From positions 124,001-188,000 of the forward strand of contig JAWLGZ010000006.1 of assembly GCA_041690635.1 (NCBI GenBank): a DNA stretch of 64,000 bases, given 5' to 3'. The notes under the pieces are model-generated. The model ran no database searches. It was given only the letters and a program-made list of their open reading frames with translations, and was not told the DNA's origin. The translations under genes and the position numbers were made by a program. The stretch comes from JAWLGZ01 sp041690635. GTDB lineage: Bacteria > Pseudomonadota > Gammaproteobacteria > Thiohalomonadales > Thiohalomonadaceae. Shown piece after piece: positions 45,399-54,167 of the stretch (position 1 is its first letter; each line of letters opens with the position of its first letter).

Positions 45399-45842
45399 TC
45401 ACCGGGGCCACCCCTCCACAATGAACTCTCCGGCGGCATCGATGCGGACGCGGTAGAGCCGGTCGAACCCCTCCTGCGGGTCCGGCCGCTCCAGCCGCTT
45501 CAGGGTGCCGAGAATTCCCTTCTCCGGAATCACCCCTTTGCCGCTGCGATGCCGGTTCCAGGTGAGCGCACGCTCGACGCGGGGCTCGAAAAAGTAGCCG
45601 TGAATCCGGAATCCGCTGGCGCGTGCGCGGCTGAGGTACTCGGCGCGCTGTTCCCGCAGCACGTTGGTGTTGTCCACCACAAAAGACTGCCGGACGGCGA
45701 TACACGCCTCCACCAGTCGCCGCTCGCGGTGACGCGTCTTCAACATGTCGAGACTGAGCCGGATGTGGGTCTCGAAGAAGCGCCGACAGTAGAAGGTGGT
45801 CTTCCCGGATGCCTGAATGCCGATGAATATGACAGCCTCCAT
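45399..45842 (-). CDS. Small P-loop kinase-like protein (polynucleotide/zeta-toxin kinase fold)
   Basis: 147 residues. Walker A GIQASGKTTFY (8-18), then RLSLDMLKTRHRER, VVDNTNVLREQRAEYL near 55-70 and a basic lid WNRHRSGKGVIPEKGI. These are features of the AAA_33 family, which phosphorylates small molecules, nucleic-acid ends or UDP-GlcNAc. No toxin partner is next to it, so a housekeeping kinase is more likely. It converges with the AttH-like gene, 4 bp apart at the 3' ends. Confidence 0.75.
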   Translation of the reverse strand: MEAVIFIGIQASGKTTFYCRRFFETHIRLSLDMLKTRHRERRLVEACIAVRQSFVVDNTNVLREQRAEYLSRARASGFRIHGYFFEPRVERALTWNRHRSGKGVIPEKGILGTLKRLERPDPQEGFDRLYRVRIDAAGEFIVEGWPR

Positions 45843-45880
45843 CTGTCATGGTGGACCGGGTTGATTGGCACCGGTGTCCG

Positions 45881-46189
45881 TCACGAGGCACGCTCCGGAA
45901 AGAGCGCAAACCAGGACTCTTCACTCCCGGCCAACAGGTTCAGATCCGCGGAGGGCGGCCTTCCACACCGGCGGGCACCGAATCGGCGTGCAATGTCACC
46001 GGCAGCGGGGGAGAAGAACGCCATGACCTGGCAGTGAAGCCGGCCGTCCGAGTCGTGCCGGGTGAAGACCGCCCTGGCGCCGCTTTGCTCGCCCCCGGCG
46101 GAGTGGGCGAGAAACAGTGATTCGATGCGACCCAGCGTCTCCCAGGCCACAATGCCGTCACCGAGGTCGAGAACAAACCACTGGTCCAT
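45881..46189 (-). CDS. Conserved-looking hypothetical protein, 102 residues
   Basis: Starts MDQWFVLDLGDGIVAWETL; predicted beta-rich, no signal peptide, no membrane helix, ends SWFALFPERAS. I do not recognise a family. Codon use and the downstream P-loop kinase gene 38 bp away on the same strand support a real gene. A 10-base direct duplication (tggcaactct, 46190-46209) lies immediately before the start codon and supplies two copies of an AAGAG-like SD on the minus strand. Confidence 0.6.
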   Translation of the reverse strand: MDQWFVLDLGDGIVAWETLGRIESLFLAHSAGGEQSGARAVFTRHDSDGRLHCQVMAFFSPAAGDIARRFGARRCGRPPSADLNLLAGSEESWFALFPERAS

Positions 46190-46218
46190 TGGCAACTCTT
46201 GGCAACTCTCGCGCCACC

Positions 46219-46422
46219 CTACGACAGTCCGCGCCGAATCTCCGTCAGCGCCTTCTGCAGGGTGGCCGGGTTTCGCACCTGCTCGAACTCCCCCACGTAC
46301 TCCCGCCCGCCGGGGGCGCTCACCCGGAATTTGCGATCCCGCAGAATGGATTCGACCCGGCAGCCCCGAAACTCAGCCTGAAGCCGTCCCAGTATCTGCT
46401 TGTTCGTGAGCCGCTGGTCCAT
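46219..46422 (-). CDS. Small conserved-looking hypothetical protein, 67 residues
   Basis: MDQRLTNKQILGRLQAEFRG then SILRDRKFRVSAPGGREYVGEF: a short alpha-beta protein without motif or signal. It is 29 bp upstream of the 102-residue gene on the same strand. Two earlier in-frame starts exist (46458, 46464) and none has a clear SD, so the start is uncertain. Confidence 0.5.
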   Translation of the reverse strand: MDQRLTNKQILGRLQAEFRGCRVESILRDRKFRVSAPGGREYVGEFEQVRNPATLQKALTEIRRGLS

Positions 46423-46569
46423 GCTGAAAGGATAGGGGCTGTGTGTCGGCACCCTCATAGCCAATCTGCATCAAGCCGATTGGGATGTTTGATTTTACAA
46501 ATAGACGCACGGCTCTCTATCCTAGCCCCTGATTTCCACACAACTTAGCGAGAATAAGGAGCCAGCGCC

Positions 46570-47304
46570 ATGCTCGAGAACAGAGAGGGACAGCGGGTCC
46601 CGGAGGTCACCTTCAAGACCCGCAAGGGCGGCCAGTGGGTCGACGTGACCACCAACGACATCTTTGCCGGGAAGACCGTGGTGGTCTTCTCCCTGCCGGG
46701 TGCCTTCACCCCGACCTGCTCGTCGGCCCATGTGCCGCGTTTCAACGAACTGGCGCCGGTGCTGAAGGCCAACGGGGTGGACGAGATCGTCTGCATGTCG
46801 GTCAACGACACCTTCGTCATGAACGAGTGGGCCAAGACCCAGCACGCCGACCGCATCACCTTCATCCCCGACGGTAACGGCGAGTTCACCGAAAAGATGG
46901 GGCTGCTGGTGGACAAGGACGACCTCGGTTTCGGCAAGCGCTCCTGGCGCTACTCGATGCTGGTCAAGGACGGCGTGATCGAAAAGATGTTCATTGAGCC
47001 GGAGAAGCCGGGCGACCCCTACGAGGTCTCCGATGCCGACACCATGTTGGGCTACATCAACCCGAATGCCGAAAAGCCGCTCGACGTGGCGCTCTTCACC
47101 CGCGATGGGTGCCCCTTCTGCGCCCGGGCCAAGGGGATGCTGCGCGACCGCGGAATCGAGTTCGAGGAGATTACGCTGGGCGGTGGCGTCACTCCCCGTG
47201 CGGTGCGTGCCGCTACCGGCCGCGATTCAGTGCCGCAGGTGTTCATCAACGGCCAGCACGTCGGCGGCTCCGATGACCTGGAGAAGTGGCTGGCCAGCCG
47301 GTAA
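46570..47304 (+). CDS. Hybrid peroxiredoxin 5-glutaredoxin
   Basis: 244-residue fusion that reduces peroxides with glutathione. Prx5 domain (about 1-165): peroxidatic cysteine C50 in PGAFTPTCSSAHVPRF. Glutaredoxin domain (about 170-244): CPFC active site at C181 and C184, then VPQVFINGQHVGGSDDLEKWL with the TVP-like turn. The C-terminal domain regenerates the peroxidase. Single-gene unit on the plus strand with AAGGAG about 7 bases before the ATG (46557 region). Confidence 0.95.
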   Translation: MLENREGQRVPEVTFKTRKGGQWVDVTTNDIFAGKTVVVFSLPGAFTPTCSSAHVPRFNELAPVLKANGVDEIVCMSVNDTFVMNEWAKTQHADRITFIPDGNGEFTEKMGLLVDKDDLGFGKRSWRYSMLVKDGVIEKMFIEPEKPGDPYEVSDADTMLGYINPNAEKPLDVALFTRDGCPFCARAKGMLRDRGIEFEEITLGGGVTPRAVRAATGRDSVPQVFINGQHVGGSDDLEKWLASR

Positions 47305-47453
47305 TCCCGACAGCGCGGTGAAGCGGCTTCGCCGCCGTTCGCTGAGGGGGGGGCTCCCACTCGAGCCCGCCCCCGCGGACGAATGTATAGCCACTGGGGT
47401 AGGGTGGTGACCCGATTAGCCGCCCGGTCCCTCGGAGCGAATGTTCCATCCCC

Positions 47454-48143
47454 CTACCGGGCCGCTTCCGCTCGCAGTTTCACATAGAGGTGGAAGCGGT
47501 CTTCATTGCGCAGCAGTCCGAAGGCGGCCGAGAACGGTTCGATGCCGAACTCGGTAAAGCGATACTCTCCGAGCGCCTCCACCTCCAGCCTCTCCCCGTC
47601 AAGCCGGATCTCCGCCGGCATCAGCCGGGTCACCTCCCGCCCCCTGACGGTCAGCGCAACCAGCGCCGCATGGGGCAGTTCGGCGTCGCCTACCCGGAAC
47701 TCGCCGGCCTCGAGGAGCCTCGCTTTCACCTCGGGGTGGCGCTCTGCATCCAGCTGGCCCGGCGAAAGGGCGACCTCCCTCGTGGACTGCCGTTCGCGCG
47801 GGGAGAGCTCGGTTAGCGGGCGATCGATCACCCCGAGTGCACGCAGGCGCGGGCTCGCTTCCCGGAGCGCCTCCGGCGGATTGAACGCCAGTTCACGAAC
47901 TGGAACGACGACGGTGAAGCGGGAGGCGGAGAGTTCATCCCTATCCACCTCGAGGGTGGCCTCAAACGCCTGCGCCACGATCAAGTGGGGGTGCCCAAAC
48001 GCGGCGGCGGGGCCGGCGGGCCGCGTCAGCACGGTGAAGAGCGAGTTGGCCGTATCCACCGCATAGGGAACCGGCTCTGCCCGGGCGGCGGATCCGAACG
48101 CCAATATCGCCACAACAACCAGCACGCGGAAAAGAACAGCCAT
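47454..48143 (-). CDS. YceI-family periplasmic protein
   Basis: 229 residues: signal peptide (LFRVLVVVAILAFGSAARA), then a lipocalin-like YceI domain with YAVDTANSLFTVLT, FGHPHLIVAQAFEATLEVD, and the late FTEFGIEPFSAAFGLLRNED strand. YceI proteins bind isoprenoid or amide lipids in the periplasm. This member is of the shorter-motif group (the classic 'D..HS...F...H' reads D..NS...V...), so ligand cannot be predicted. Convergent with the peroxiredoxin gene across 149 bp that contain a small GCGGC-TTC-GCCGC hairpin. Confidence 0.75.
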   Translation of the reverse strand: MAVLFRVLVVVAILAFGSAARAEPVPYAVDTANSLFTVLTRPAGPAAAFGHPHLIVAQAFEATLEVDRDELSASRFTVVVPVRELAFNPPEALREASPRLRALGVIDRPLTELSPRERQSTREVALSPGQLDAERHPEVKARLLEAGEFRVGDAELPHAALVALTVRGREVTRLMPAEIRLDGERLEVEALGEYRFTEFGIEPFSAAFGLLRNEDRFHLYVKLRAEAAR

Positions 48144-48307
48144 GAGACTCCCCGGTGGCCGGCAGCCTATCCAAGCCTAGCCCGCATTGTTCTCGACGCG
48201 TTCGTCCCCCCGACGTGAATGCCACAGCTGCGGTGTGTCAGCACGGGCCGTCCAATCGCCCCACCTATACTGACGTTCTGGCTTTCCCCCGTTTAAGTCC
48301 TCCGGAG

Positions 48308-49237
48308 ATGGAACCGATCACCGAACTGCTTGGTCCTGTCAGTTGGCGGGAGGTTGCACTCGTCGGCCTGCGCATTCTGCTCGTTCTCGGGATCGCCTGG
48401 GTACTCCTGGCGCTGCTCCGTGTCGGACTGAGCGGGTTGGAGTATCGCCTGCTGGCCGCGCGCCGGGTGGAGGGGCAGGTACCGGCCGAGTCCAGCAAGC
48501 GCGTGAATACGCTGCTCAAGCTCCTGCGCCAGGGGGCCATCATCGTAATCTGGGTGGTGGCAGGGTTGGTGATCCTGCGCGAGTTCGGTGTCGACGTGGG
48601 CCCGATTCTTGCCGGGGCCGGTATCCTCGGTCTTGCCGTTGGCTTCGGCGCCCAGAATCTGGTGCGGGACGTCATCTCCGGCTTTTTCATGCTGCTGGAG
48701 GACCAGATCCGGGTGGGGGATATCGCCGTCATCAACGGGACCGGGGGGCTGGTCGAGCAGGTCAACTTCCGGACCGTCGTGCTCCGCGATATTTCGGGCG
48801 TGGTCCACGTCTTCCCCAACGGCACGGTGACCACCCTGTCCAATATGACCCACACCTGGTCCGCCTACGTGTTCGATATCGGCGTGGCCTACAAGGAGGA
48901 TGTGGACCGGGTCATGGCGATCATGCGGGAGGTGGGCGGGGCGCTGCGAAGCGATCCGGTATTCGGCCCCCACATCGTCGCCGATATCGAGATCTTCGGG
49001 GTGGACGCCTTTGCCGATTCGGCCGTGGTCATCAAAGGCCGGCTGAAAACCCAGCCCATCAAGCAGTGGGAGGTGGGACGGGAATACCGCCGCAGGCTGA
49101 AGCAGGCGTTCGATGCCCAGGGGGTCGAGATCCCGTTTCCACACCGTACGCTCTATTTCGGCGAAGCGAGCCGGCCGTTCCTCACCGAGTTGCTCAACCG
49201 GAAAGAGGTGCAGGGGAGGGGGGAATCATCCCCCTGA
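48308..49237 (+). CDS. Small-conductance mechanosensitive channel (MscS family)
   Basis: 309 residues. Two N-terminal helices (about 12-32 and 66-88), then the pore helix TM3 with ILAGAGILGLAVGFGAQNLVRD (as AGAGILGLAVGFGAQ) and the MscS beta domain GFFMLLEDQIRVGD and VVHVFPNGTVTTLSN. The C-terminal vestibule runs to about 285. It opens under membrane tension and releases osmolytes, which fits with trehalose accumulation elsewhere in the window. ATG at 48308 fits the first helix; SD is weak. Confidence 0.93.
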   Translation: MEPITELLGPVSWREVALVGLRILLVLGIAWVLLALLRVGLSGLEYRLLAARRVEGQVPAESSKRVNTLLKLLRQGAIIVIWVVAGLVILREFGVDVGPILAGAGILGLAVGFGAQNLVRDVISGFFMLLEDQIRVGDIAVINGTGGLVEQVNFRTVVLRDISGVVHVFPNGTVTTLSNMTHTWSAYVFDIGVAYKEDVDRVMAIMREVGGALRSDPVFGPHIVADIEIFGVDAFADSAVVIKGRLKTQPIKQWEVGREYRRRLKQAFDAQGVEIPFPHRTLYFGEASRPFLTELLNRKEVQGRGESSP

Positions 49238-49262
49238 ACCGTGCGGCCCGCGGCTGCGGGGC

Positions 49263-49955
49263 TTACCACGGCAGTTCCGTGCCGTCATAGCGGATGAAGC
49301 GGCCGGTATCGGCCAGGGTGAACGCCTCGATGATGCCGCGCATGGATCGCACGCTTTCATCAGGGGTCAGGCCTGCCGCCGGACCCATTCGGGTCTCCAC
49401 ACCGCCGGGGTGGAGAATGAGCACGCCGATGTTGCGTGATTTCAGTCGCGCCGAAAGGGACTGCATGGCGGCGTTGAGGGCCGCCTTGCTGGAGCGGTAG
49501 TAGACGCTTCCCGGGGACTCGATGTCGGCGATGCTCCCCATGTGGCTGCTGGTGGCGACCACCAGGCGCCGCTCGCTCCGGGTGACATTCTCCACCAGCG
49601 CCTCGGTGACCCGCATCGCCCCCAGGGTGTTGACCTCGAAGGTGCGCAGCCAGTCGTCATAGCGGAACGCGCCAAGGTCCGGTCCCCCCTTCTCCAGATA
49701 GACGCCGGCATTGTTGAGCAGAACATCGATGGGCTCGTGCTGGAGCTCCCAATAGATCGCCCGCACGTCCTCCGGTACGGTTACGTCGAGCCGGTGAATG
49801 GAGACGTGTTCGTGGGTGGACGCGATCGAGTGCAGCTCCTCCGCCTCACCGGGATGACGGCAGGTGGCGAACACCCGCCACCCCTCCCCTGCGAACAGCC
49901 GTACCCACGCAAGGCCGATCCCCCGGTTGCTCCCGGTAACGAGTACGCTCGGCAT
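49263..49955 (-). CDS. Short-chain dehydrogenase/reductase
   Basis: 230 residues of the classical SDR type: VTGSNRGIGLAW (6-17) for NAD(P), DVLLNNAGVY near 77, the catalytic serine in VVATSSHMG near 133 and YYRSSKAAL (YxxxK) near 151-155. The arginine after the second strand (TCRHPGEAEEL) suggests NADP(H). It resembles C-factor-like SDRs; substrate unknown. Converges with mscS across 25 bp and is preceded by the five-hairpin region. Confidence 0.85.
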   Translation of the reverse strand: MPSVLVTGSNRGIGLAWVRLFAGEGWRVFATCRHPGEAEELHSIASTHEHVSIHRLDVTVPEDVRAIYWELQHEPIDVLLNNAGVYLEKGGPDLGAFRYDDWLRTFEVNTLGAMRVTEALVENVTRSERRLVVATSSHMGSIADIESPGSVYYRSSKAALNAAMQSLSARLKSRNIGVLILHPGGVETRMGPAAGLTPDESVRSMRGIIEAFTLADTGRFIRYDGTELPW

Positions 49956-50094
49956 GGCATTCCTCTCACGTTCAAGGCGTCAGTGAAAGGATATGCCGAA
50001 CCGCAGCCGGCGACAGACCACGGAAAGCGCAACAAGAGGGATCGCTTATCTGGCGCCCTGATAGCCTAACCTGGAATTATCGATGCGCGCCTAA

Positions 50095-50240
50095 GGAAAC
50101 GCTGGTTTAACCAGCCTTTCCGTGCGGTCCAGGGATGGACCGCCGCAACAATCGCATAAGCGATTGATTGGCGGGAGCCCAGCCCCGACAGGTGCCGGGT
50201 CGGGCGTAGCTGATTTAATCCGGGATGGATTTAAATCAGC
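50095..50240. repeat. Row of five hairpins (REP/BIME-like or structured RNA)
   Basis: The 302-bp gap 49956-50257 holds no gene but five successive stems: GGAAACGCTGG...CCAGCCTTTCC (50095-50121), GCGGTCCA-GGGA-TGGACCGC (50124-50143), AATCGC-ATAA-GCGATT (50150-50165), CCCGAC...GTCGGG (50183-50205) and GCTGATTTAA...TTAAATCAGC (50209-50240). The first and last share the GCTGRTTTAA core in inverted order, so the block as a whole looks like a compound palindrome. It lies downstream of the M48-like gene and may end its transcript. Confidence 0.7.
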
Positions 50241-50257
50241 ATCTCCCAGAGGCACAC

Positions 50258-52534
50258 TCAGTCACTGAGCAGGTGCCTTTCACCGGACACGGCCAGCTGG
50301 ACCAGCCGGACGAGGATTTGCAGGCGCATGGACAGTGTTTGGGCGAGGACTGTTTCGGCGAGATCCAGAAGTTCATCGGGACCCGAGCATTCGAATTTTC
50401 CCTCGATCGCCAGACTCTCGTGCCGAATGGCGGGGTCGAATGGCCAGGGTGTTCCGCGAAGGTGTAGACGAATGGAAACCAGAAGTTGGTTCAGGTCGGC
50501 TGCACGTTCGTTTATGCGATCGGAAAGGGCGCTGTTTCGTGATGGCAAATTGCTGAGCAGCAACTCCAGGATGAGCGCATGTGTGCGCAATTCCCGGAGT
50601 TGCGGCATAACCTTTTCGGTTCGACGGAGCACGGCGCGAAGGCGACCGATTTCGGTTGCCATGGGTGCGTATGCACCGGTGTTCAGCTGGAAGAGGCCGA
50701 TGGCGAGTCTCTGCGATAGCAGCTGGGCACACTCCTGCAGCCGCTTGAGTGCCTTTTCCTCATCGTTCTCGAGTCGCCGGCACTCGCGGTGGATCTCTTC
50801 GAGTTTGACGCTCCCATCGGGCAGGGGCAGCTTTGCCAGCGCCATGGCCTCCAGCGACTGGGCCTCCACCCGCTGCCGCTCAATCTCGAAATAGTTCACC
50901 AGTGTCGGGCCGGTTCGGGCCTGGTCGTTTCGCAGGCGCTTCAAGATGCTCTGGAGTTTCGGCCGCAGCGCACCGGCGGCATCCTCGGGCAGGTCCGGAT
51001 TCAGGGTCACCGGTGCTCGGTGCAGATCGAGCAGGTAGCGGTGCAGCAGCCGTTCGACCCCGCACGACGCGGTTGAATTTGACGACAGCCGGTCGGCGGT
51101 CACCGGAAGATGGAGGGCGTTGCGGTAGTAGAGATAACTGGCTCTGCGGGCAAGGCGATCAAATTTTACCAGCAGCTGGTACGCCGGGCGGCTGTCGGTG
51201 TAGTGGGCCTCCTGGGGGTGTGCTTCCACGCGTGCGATGCGCGGCAGGTCGGTCGGGCGGGCCTCGTACATCCCGGCCGTTGCTCCTGTCATGATTGCGC
51301 GTATCTCCCGCTGAAGTTGCTCGGACCGTTCGCGGGCAAGGGCGATTGCGGCAGTTGGTAAGCGGTCGGTCAGCATTCCCCGCGTCTTCCAACGGCGCTC
51401 CTCTTCGACAGAAGCAGCCTTCAAAGCCAACTCCAGAAGGTGCCGGCGAGAAATGCTGCCGCGAAAGGCATCAGAACCGATCAGACGTGCCTGAAACGCA
51501 TCGAGGCGGTATTCCAACGATATCAGGGGCGCGGAAGAGACGGCATGAACCAGCCGCAGCAGCCCACGATGGAGGTCACGGGAGAAGGCGATAAGCTTAC
51601 GTGCGAAACGGCCCACCAGTGCAATCGGTGCCCGGCGCAGCTCCAGCTCTGCCAGGATGCGATCCAGCTCGTCCTCGACAAAGACAGCACGGCGGAGCCG
51701 CTGGTGACTGGCTCGAACAAACTGGGTGGGCCAGGTGGCCTGCGTCCGGGCCAGATAGCCGAGCTCCCGTCCGACAAGGCCGGCGAACTGACGAACGCTC
51801 ATGCCGTTGAGGAGAGTCAACCCCAGCCGGAGTCCTGGTGGCTTGGCAGATACCTCCGGAAGGTTGCCAAAATCCAGTTCGATTCCGGTCCCGCTGTCAA
51901 CGGCAACACTGCGGGGCAGAGGCGCGCCGGCCCGGGAACAGAGATCTTCGATCAGCCCAAACAGCTCAGGATGTTTGGCAGGCTCCAGCGGCAGATCGGC
52001 CGCAGCGCGGGTGCGGAGGGGCAGGAGCGGCTTTACCAGCACGGCAAGCAGCACCACACCTGCGAGTCCCGGCAGCGTATGCAACAGTAGTGCGGTCGCG
52101 CCGTAGTCAACGTACAGGGAGAGATGGAAAATCAGGTGGTACAGCAGGGCGGCGGTGAACGCACCAAGCACCAGAAAGTGGAACAGCCAAATCAGCCCGA
52201 CGGCCAGCGCGGCCCCGGTTATCCGCGCACGATAGCCGAACCCGACCGGCTCCAGCAGCGTGCCGTCGGTATCTTCTGCCTCCTGCGGGCGCTCTTCGCG
52301 GCGTGAGGGGACCAGCCTGGCAACCGCACCGGCCCATGCGAAGGCATTCACCATCTTGCGGGCGTCATCGAGCTTGCGAACGGTCTTCAGCAGGCGGGTC
52401 TCGCCGCTAAAAAGCGGTTCGATGTCGGCAGTGGATTTACCGAACAGCCGGGCCAGCCGGGCCTTGACCTCGTTCGGGTCTTTGCCTTCGATGAGTTGGC
52501 CGTCGAACAGGATTCTGTAGCTTTCCGCCGCCAT
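50258..52534 (-). CDS. Large membrane protein with degenerate M48 peptidase domain
   Basis: 758 residues. N-terminal soluble part (about 1-100, including FDGQLIEGKDPNEVKARLA and LFGKSTADIEPLFSG, which resemble small domains found before membrane peptidases), two hydrophobic helix pairs (about 108-140 and 155-172), then an M48-like domain. Where M48 has HExxH, this protein has VGRELGYL near 258: both zinc histidines are replaced, though the glutamate stays. The EYRLDAFQA segment resembles the third-ligand helix. The C-terminal 350 residues are helical and rich in R, L and E. I infer no proteolysis and a scaffold or sensing role; substrate and partners unknown. Confidence 0.7.
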   Translation of the reverse strand: MAAESYRILFDGQLIEGKDPNEVKARLARLFGKSTADIEPLFSGETRLLKTVRKLDDARKMVNAFAWAGAVARLVPSRREERPQEAEDTDGTLLEPVGFGYRARITGAALAVGLIWLFHFLVLGAFTAALLYHLIFHLSLYVDYGATALLLHTLPGLAGVVLLAVLVKPLLPLRTRAAADLPLEPAKHPELFGLIEDLCSRAGAPLPRSVAVDSGTGIELDFGNLPEVSAKPPGLRLGLTLLNGMSVRQFAGLVGRELGYLARTQATWPTQFVRASHQRLRRAVFVEDELDRILAELELRRAPIALVGRFARKLIAFSRDLHRGLLRLVHAVSSAPLISLEYRLDAFQARLIGSDAFRGSISRRHLLELALKAASVEEERRWKTRGMLTDRLPTAAIALARERSEQLQREIRAIMTGATAGMYEARPTDLPRIARVEAHPQEAHYTDSRPAYQLLVKFDRLARRASYLYYRNALHLPVTADRLSSNSTASCGVERLLHRYLLDLHRAPVTLNPDLPEDAAGALRPKLQSILKRLRNDQARTGPTLVNYFEIERQRVEAQSLEAMALAKLPLPDGSVKLEEIHRECRRLENDEEKALKRLQECAQLLSQRLAIGLFQLNTGAYAPMATEIGRLRAVLRRTEKVMPQLRELRTHALILELLLSNLPSRNSALSDRINERAADLNQLLVSIRLHLRGTPWPFDPAIRHESLAIEGKFECSGPDELLDLAETVLAQTLSMRLQILVRLVQLAVSGERHLLSD

Positions 52535-52661
52535 ATGCGCCTGCTGTATCCGCCATGAGGCAACGACTCATCGGCGTAAGTGAAGACAAGACATTCTCCA
52601 CAGGCGGTGCACTCCCGGAAACAGCGGGATTCGCAGAACAAGAGGCGGATCACGTTTTCAG

Positions 52662-52929
52662 TAGTGTACTGTTTGACTCTTGGTGGCACTTTCAGCGAGT
52701 CGCTGGCCGGTCAGCTGCAAGGCGCGCTTGTGCAGGAATGGCAGGTCCCTTTCAAGCAAGCGCAACGCGGCAGATGGCCGGCCAGCGGCTCGCCCGAAGG
52801 GAGCCCCCCAAAAGCGCCAATGCCGCGTTGCAGTCCTTGCCAAGGGCTTGCCATTGCCTGCGGACTGCGCCTTGCCTTGGCGCTCTTGGGGGGCTCTGAA
52901 AGTACCACCAAGAGTGAAACAGTACACTA
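52662..52929. mobile_element. 268-bp MITE-like palindromic element
   Basis: Terminal inverted repeats of 34 bp, TAGTGTACTGTTT... at 52662-52695 and its complement ending ...CAGTACACTA at 52929, match at 32 of 34 positions and begin with TA. Inside are two large arms: 52695-52710 pairs with 52778-52793, and 52801-52820 pairs with 52877-52896 (19 of 20). The whole can fold as a T or cloverleaf. No protein is encoded. It occupies most of the 392-bp gap between the M48-like and MFS genes. TA ends suggest a Tc1/IS630-type transposase acting in trans, which is inference. Confidence 0.75.
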
Positions 52930-54117
52930 GTTGCTGACGGAAGGACTTGCCGGTTGTGCAGCGGGTGCACGCCTTAGCCAAAGCAGCGCCCCGATGATCA
53001 GCACGATACCGGGGACCACCCCGATGTTGACGATCGCCCAGCCGAAGTGGTGTTGCAGTACCCCCGCGGACAACACCGCCAGAGTTGATACCCCGAACAC
53101 TGCAAAGTCGTTCGCCGCCTGGACCTTGGCCTGTTCCTCGACCACATACCCGGTGGTCAGCAGATTGGTCGCACCAATGAAGAGGAAATTCCAGCCCACC
53201 CCGAGCAGAAACAGTGCCACCCAGAAGTGACTGACACTCGTGCCGATCAGGTTGATGGCCACGCAGGCGACATTGAGCAGCGCACCGGTCATCATGATGT
53301 TCCACACACCAAACCGCTGGATGAGGCGGCCGGTAAAAAAGGACGGAGCGAACATTCCGAGCACGTGCCACTCGATGACGAAGGCGGTGTCATGGTAGCC
53401 GTGCATGTGTCCATGCATGGCCAGCGGTGTCGCTGTCATGATGAGGGCCATTACCCCGTAACCCAGGGCGCCCGCCAGGACCGCGACCAGCATCACCGGC
53501 TGCCGAAAAATTGCGGAGAGGGGGCGCCCTGCCGCCTCGAAGGCCTGTGGCCTGGGGATGTCCAGCCGGGTCAGGAGCACGAAGACCAAAGCGTACAGAC
53601 CCACCAGGGCAAGATAGCCTCCGGCGAAAACCGTCCCGGGCAGCAGATGATCGCCCCAATGGCCCAGATTCGGGCCGATAACTGCAGCGATGACACCGCC
53701 TGCGAGGACGTAGGAGATCGCCCGTGCACGGTACTCGCGACTGGCCGCGTCAACCGCCGCAAAACGAAAGTAGTTGCCGATGCCGGTGAACGTTCCGATG
53801 AGCGCAGAGGCGAGGCAGAAGAGCACAAAGCTCCCCGCCAGTATGCTGTAAGCGGCCAGGCCCGCGCCGCCCACCGCCAACCCCGCACCCAGCAGAAATC
53901 CCCCACGGCGTCCGATGCGCGCCATGAGGAACGAAGCGGGGATGATCACCGCCAGGGAGGCGGCCATCTGCAATGCCAGGGGCAGGGTGGCCCAAGCCTT
54001 GTCGGCGGCCAGTTCCTGTCCCACCAGGGAGCCGGTGGCAAACAGCAGCACGGCACCGGACATCATCACCGCCTGCCCCGCGGCGAGCAGTGCCACATTC
54101 CGCTTCATTCGATTCAT
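52927..54117 (-). CDS. Major facilitator superfamily transporter
   Basis: 396 residues, 12 hydrophobic helices, with MFS loop 2-3 pattern FLMARIGRRGGFLLGAGL near 63-80. The N-terminus is short (MNRMKRNVALLAAGQ). A methionine/histidine stretch MHGHMHGYHD near 232-241 lies between helices 6 and 8 and could bind metal. Substrate unknown. The TAG stop is formed by the last three bases of the MITE-like element (52927-52929), so the insertion has probably changed the C-terminus (…AAQPASPSVSN). Confidence 0.85.
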   Translation of the reverse strand: MNRMKRNVALLAAGQAVMMSGAVLLFATGSLVGQELAADKAWATLPLALQMAASLAVIIPASFLMARIGRRGGFLLGAGLAVGGAGLAAYSILAGSFVLFCLASALIGTFTGIGNYFRFAAVDAASREYRARAISYVLAGGVIAAVIGPNLGHWGDHLLPGTVFAGGYLALVGLYALVFVLLTRLDIPRPQAFEAAGRPLSAIFRQPVMLVAVLAGALGYGVMALIMTATPLAMHGHMHGYHDTAFVIEWHVLGMFAPSFFTGRLIQRFGVWNIMMTGALLNVACVAINLIGTSVSHFWVALFLLGVGWNFLFIGATNLLTTGYVVEEQAKVQAANDFAVFGVSTLAVLSAGVLQHHFGWAIVNIGVVPGIVLIIGALLWLRRAPAAQPASPSVSN

Positions 54118-54167
54118 ACGGATTCTCTTATTGTGCGTTTATGTACCCGAAATTACGGAGGAGGTGA

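Noticed and set aside
46457..46494. OxyR-like spacing of ATAG/CAT half-sites before the peroxiredoxin gene
   Set aside because: Only the first half-site is perfect and the others match 2-3 of 4 bases, which is expected by chance.
52640..52970. Several short frames crossing the palindromic element
   Set aside because: They exist on both strands because the element is self-complementary, and none has an SD or a plausible protein pattern.
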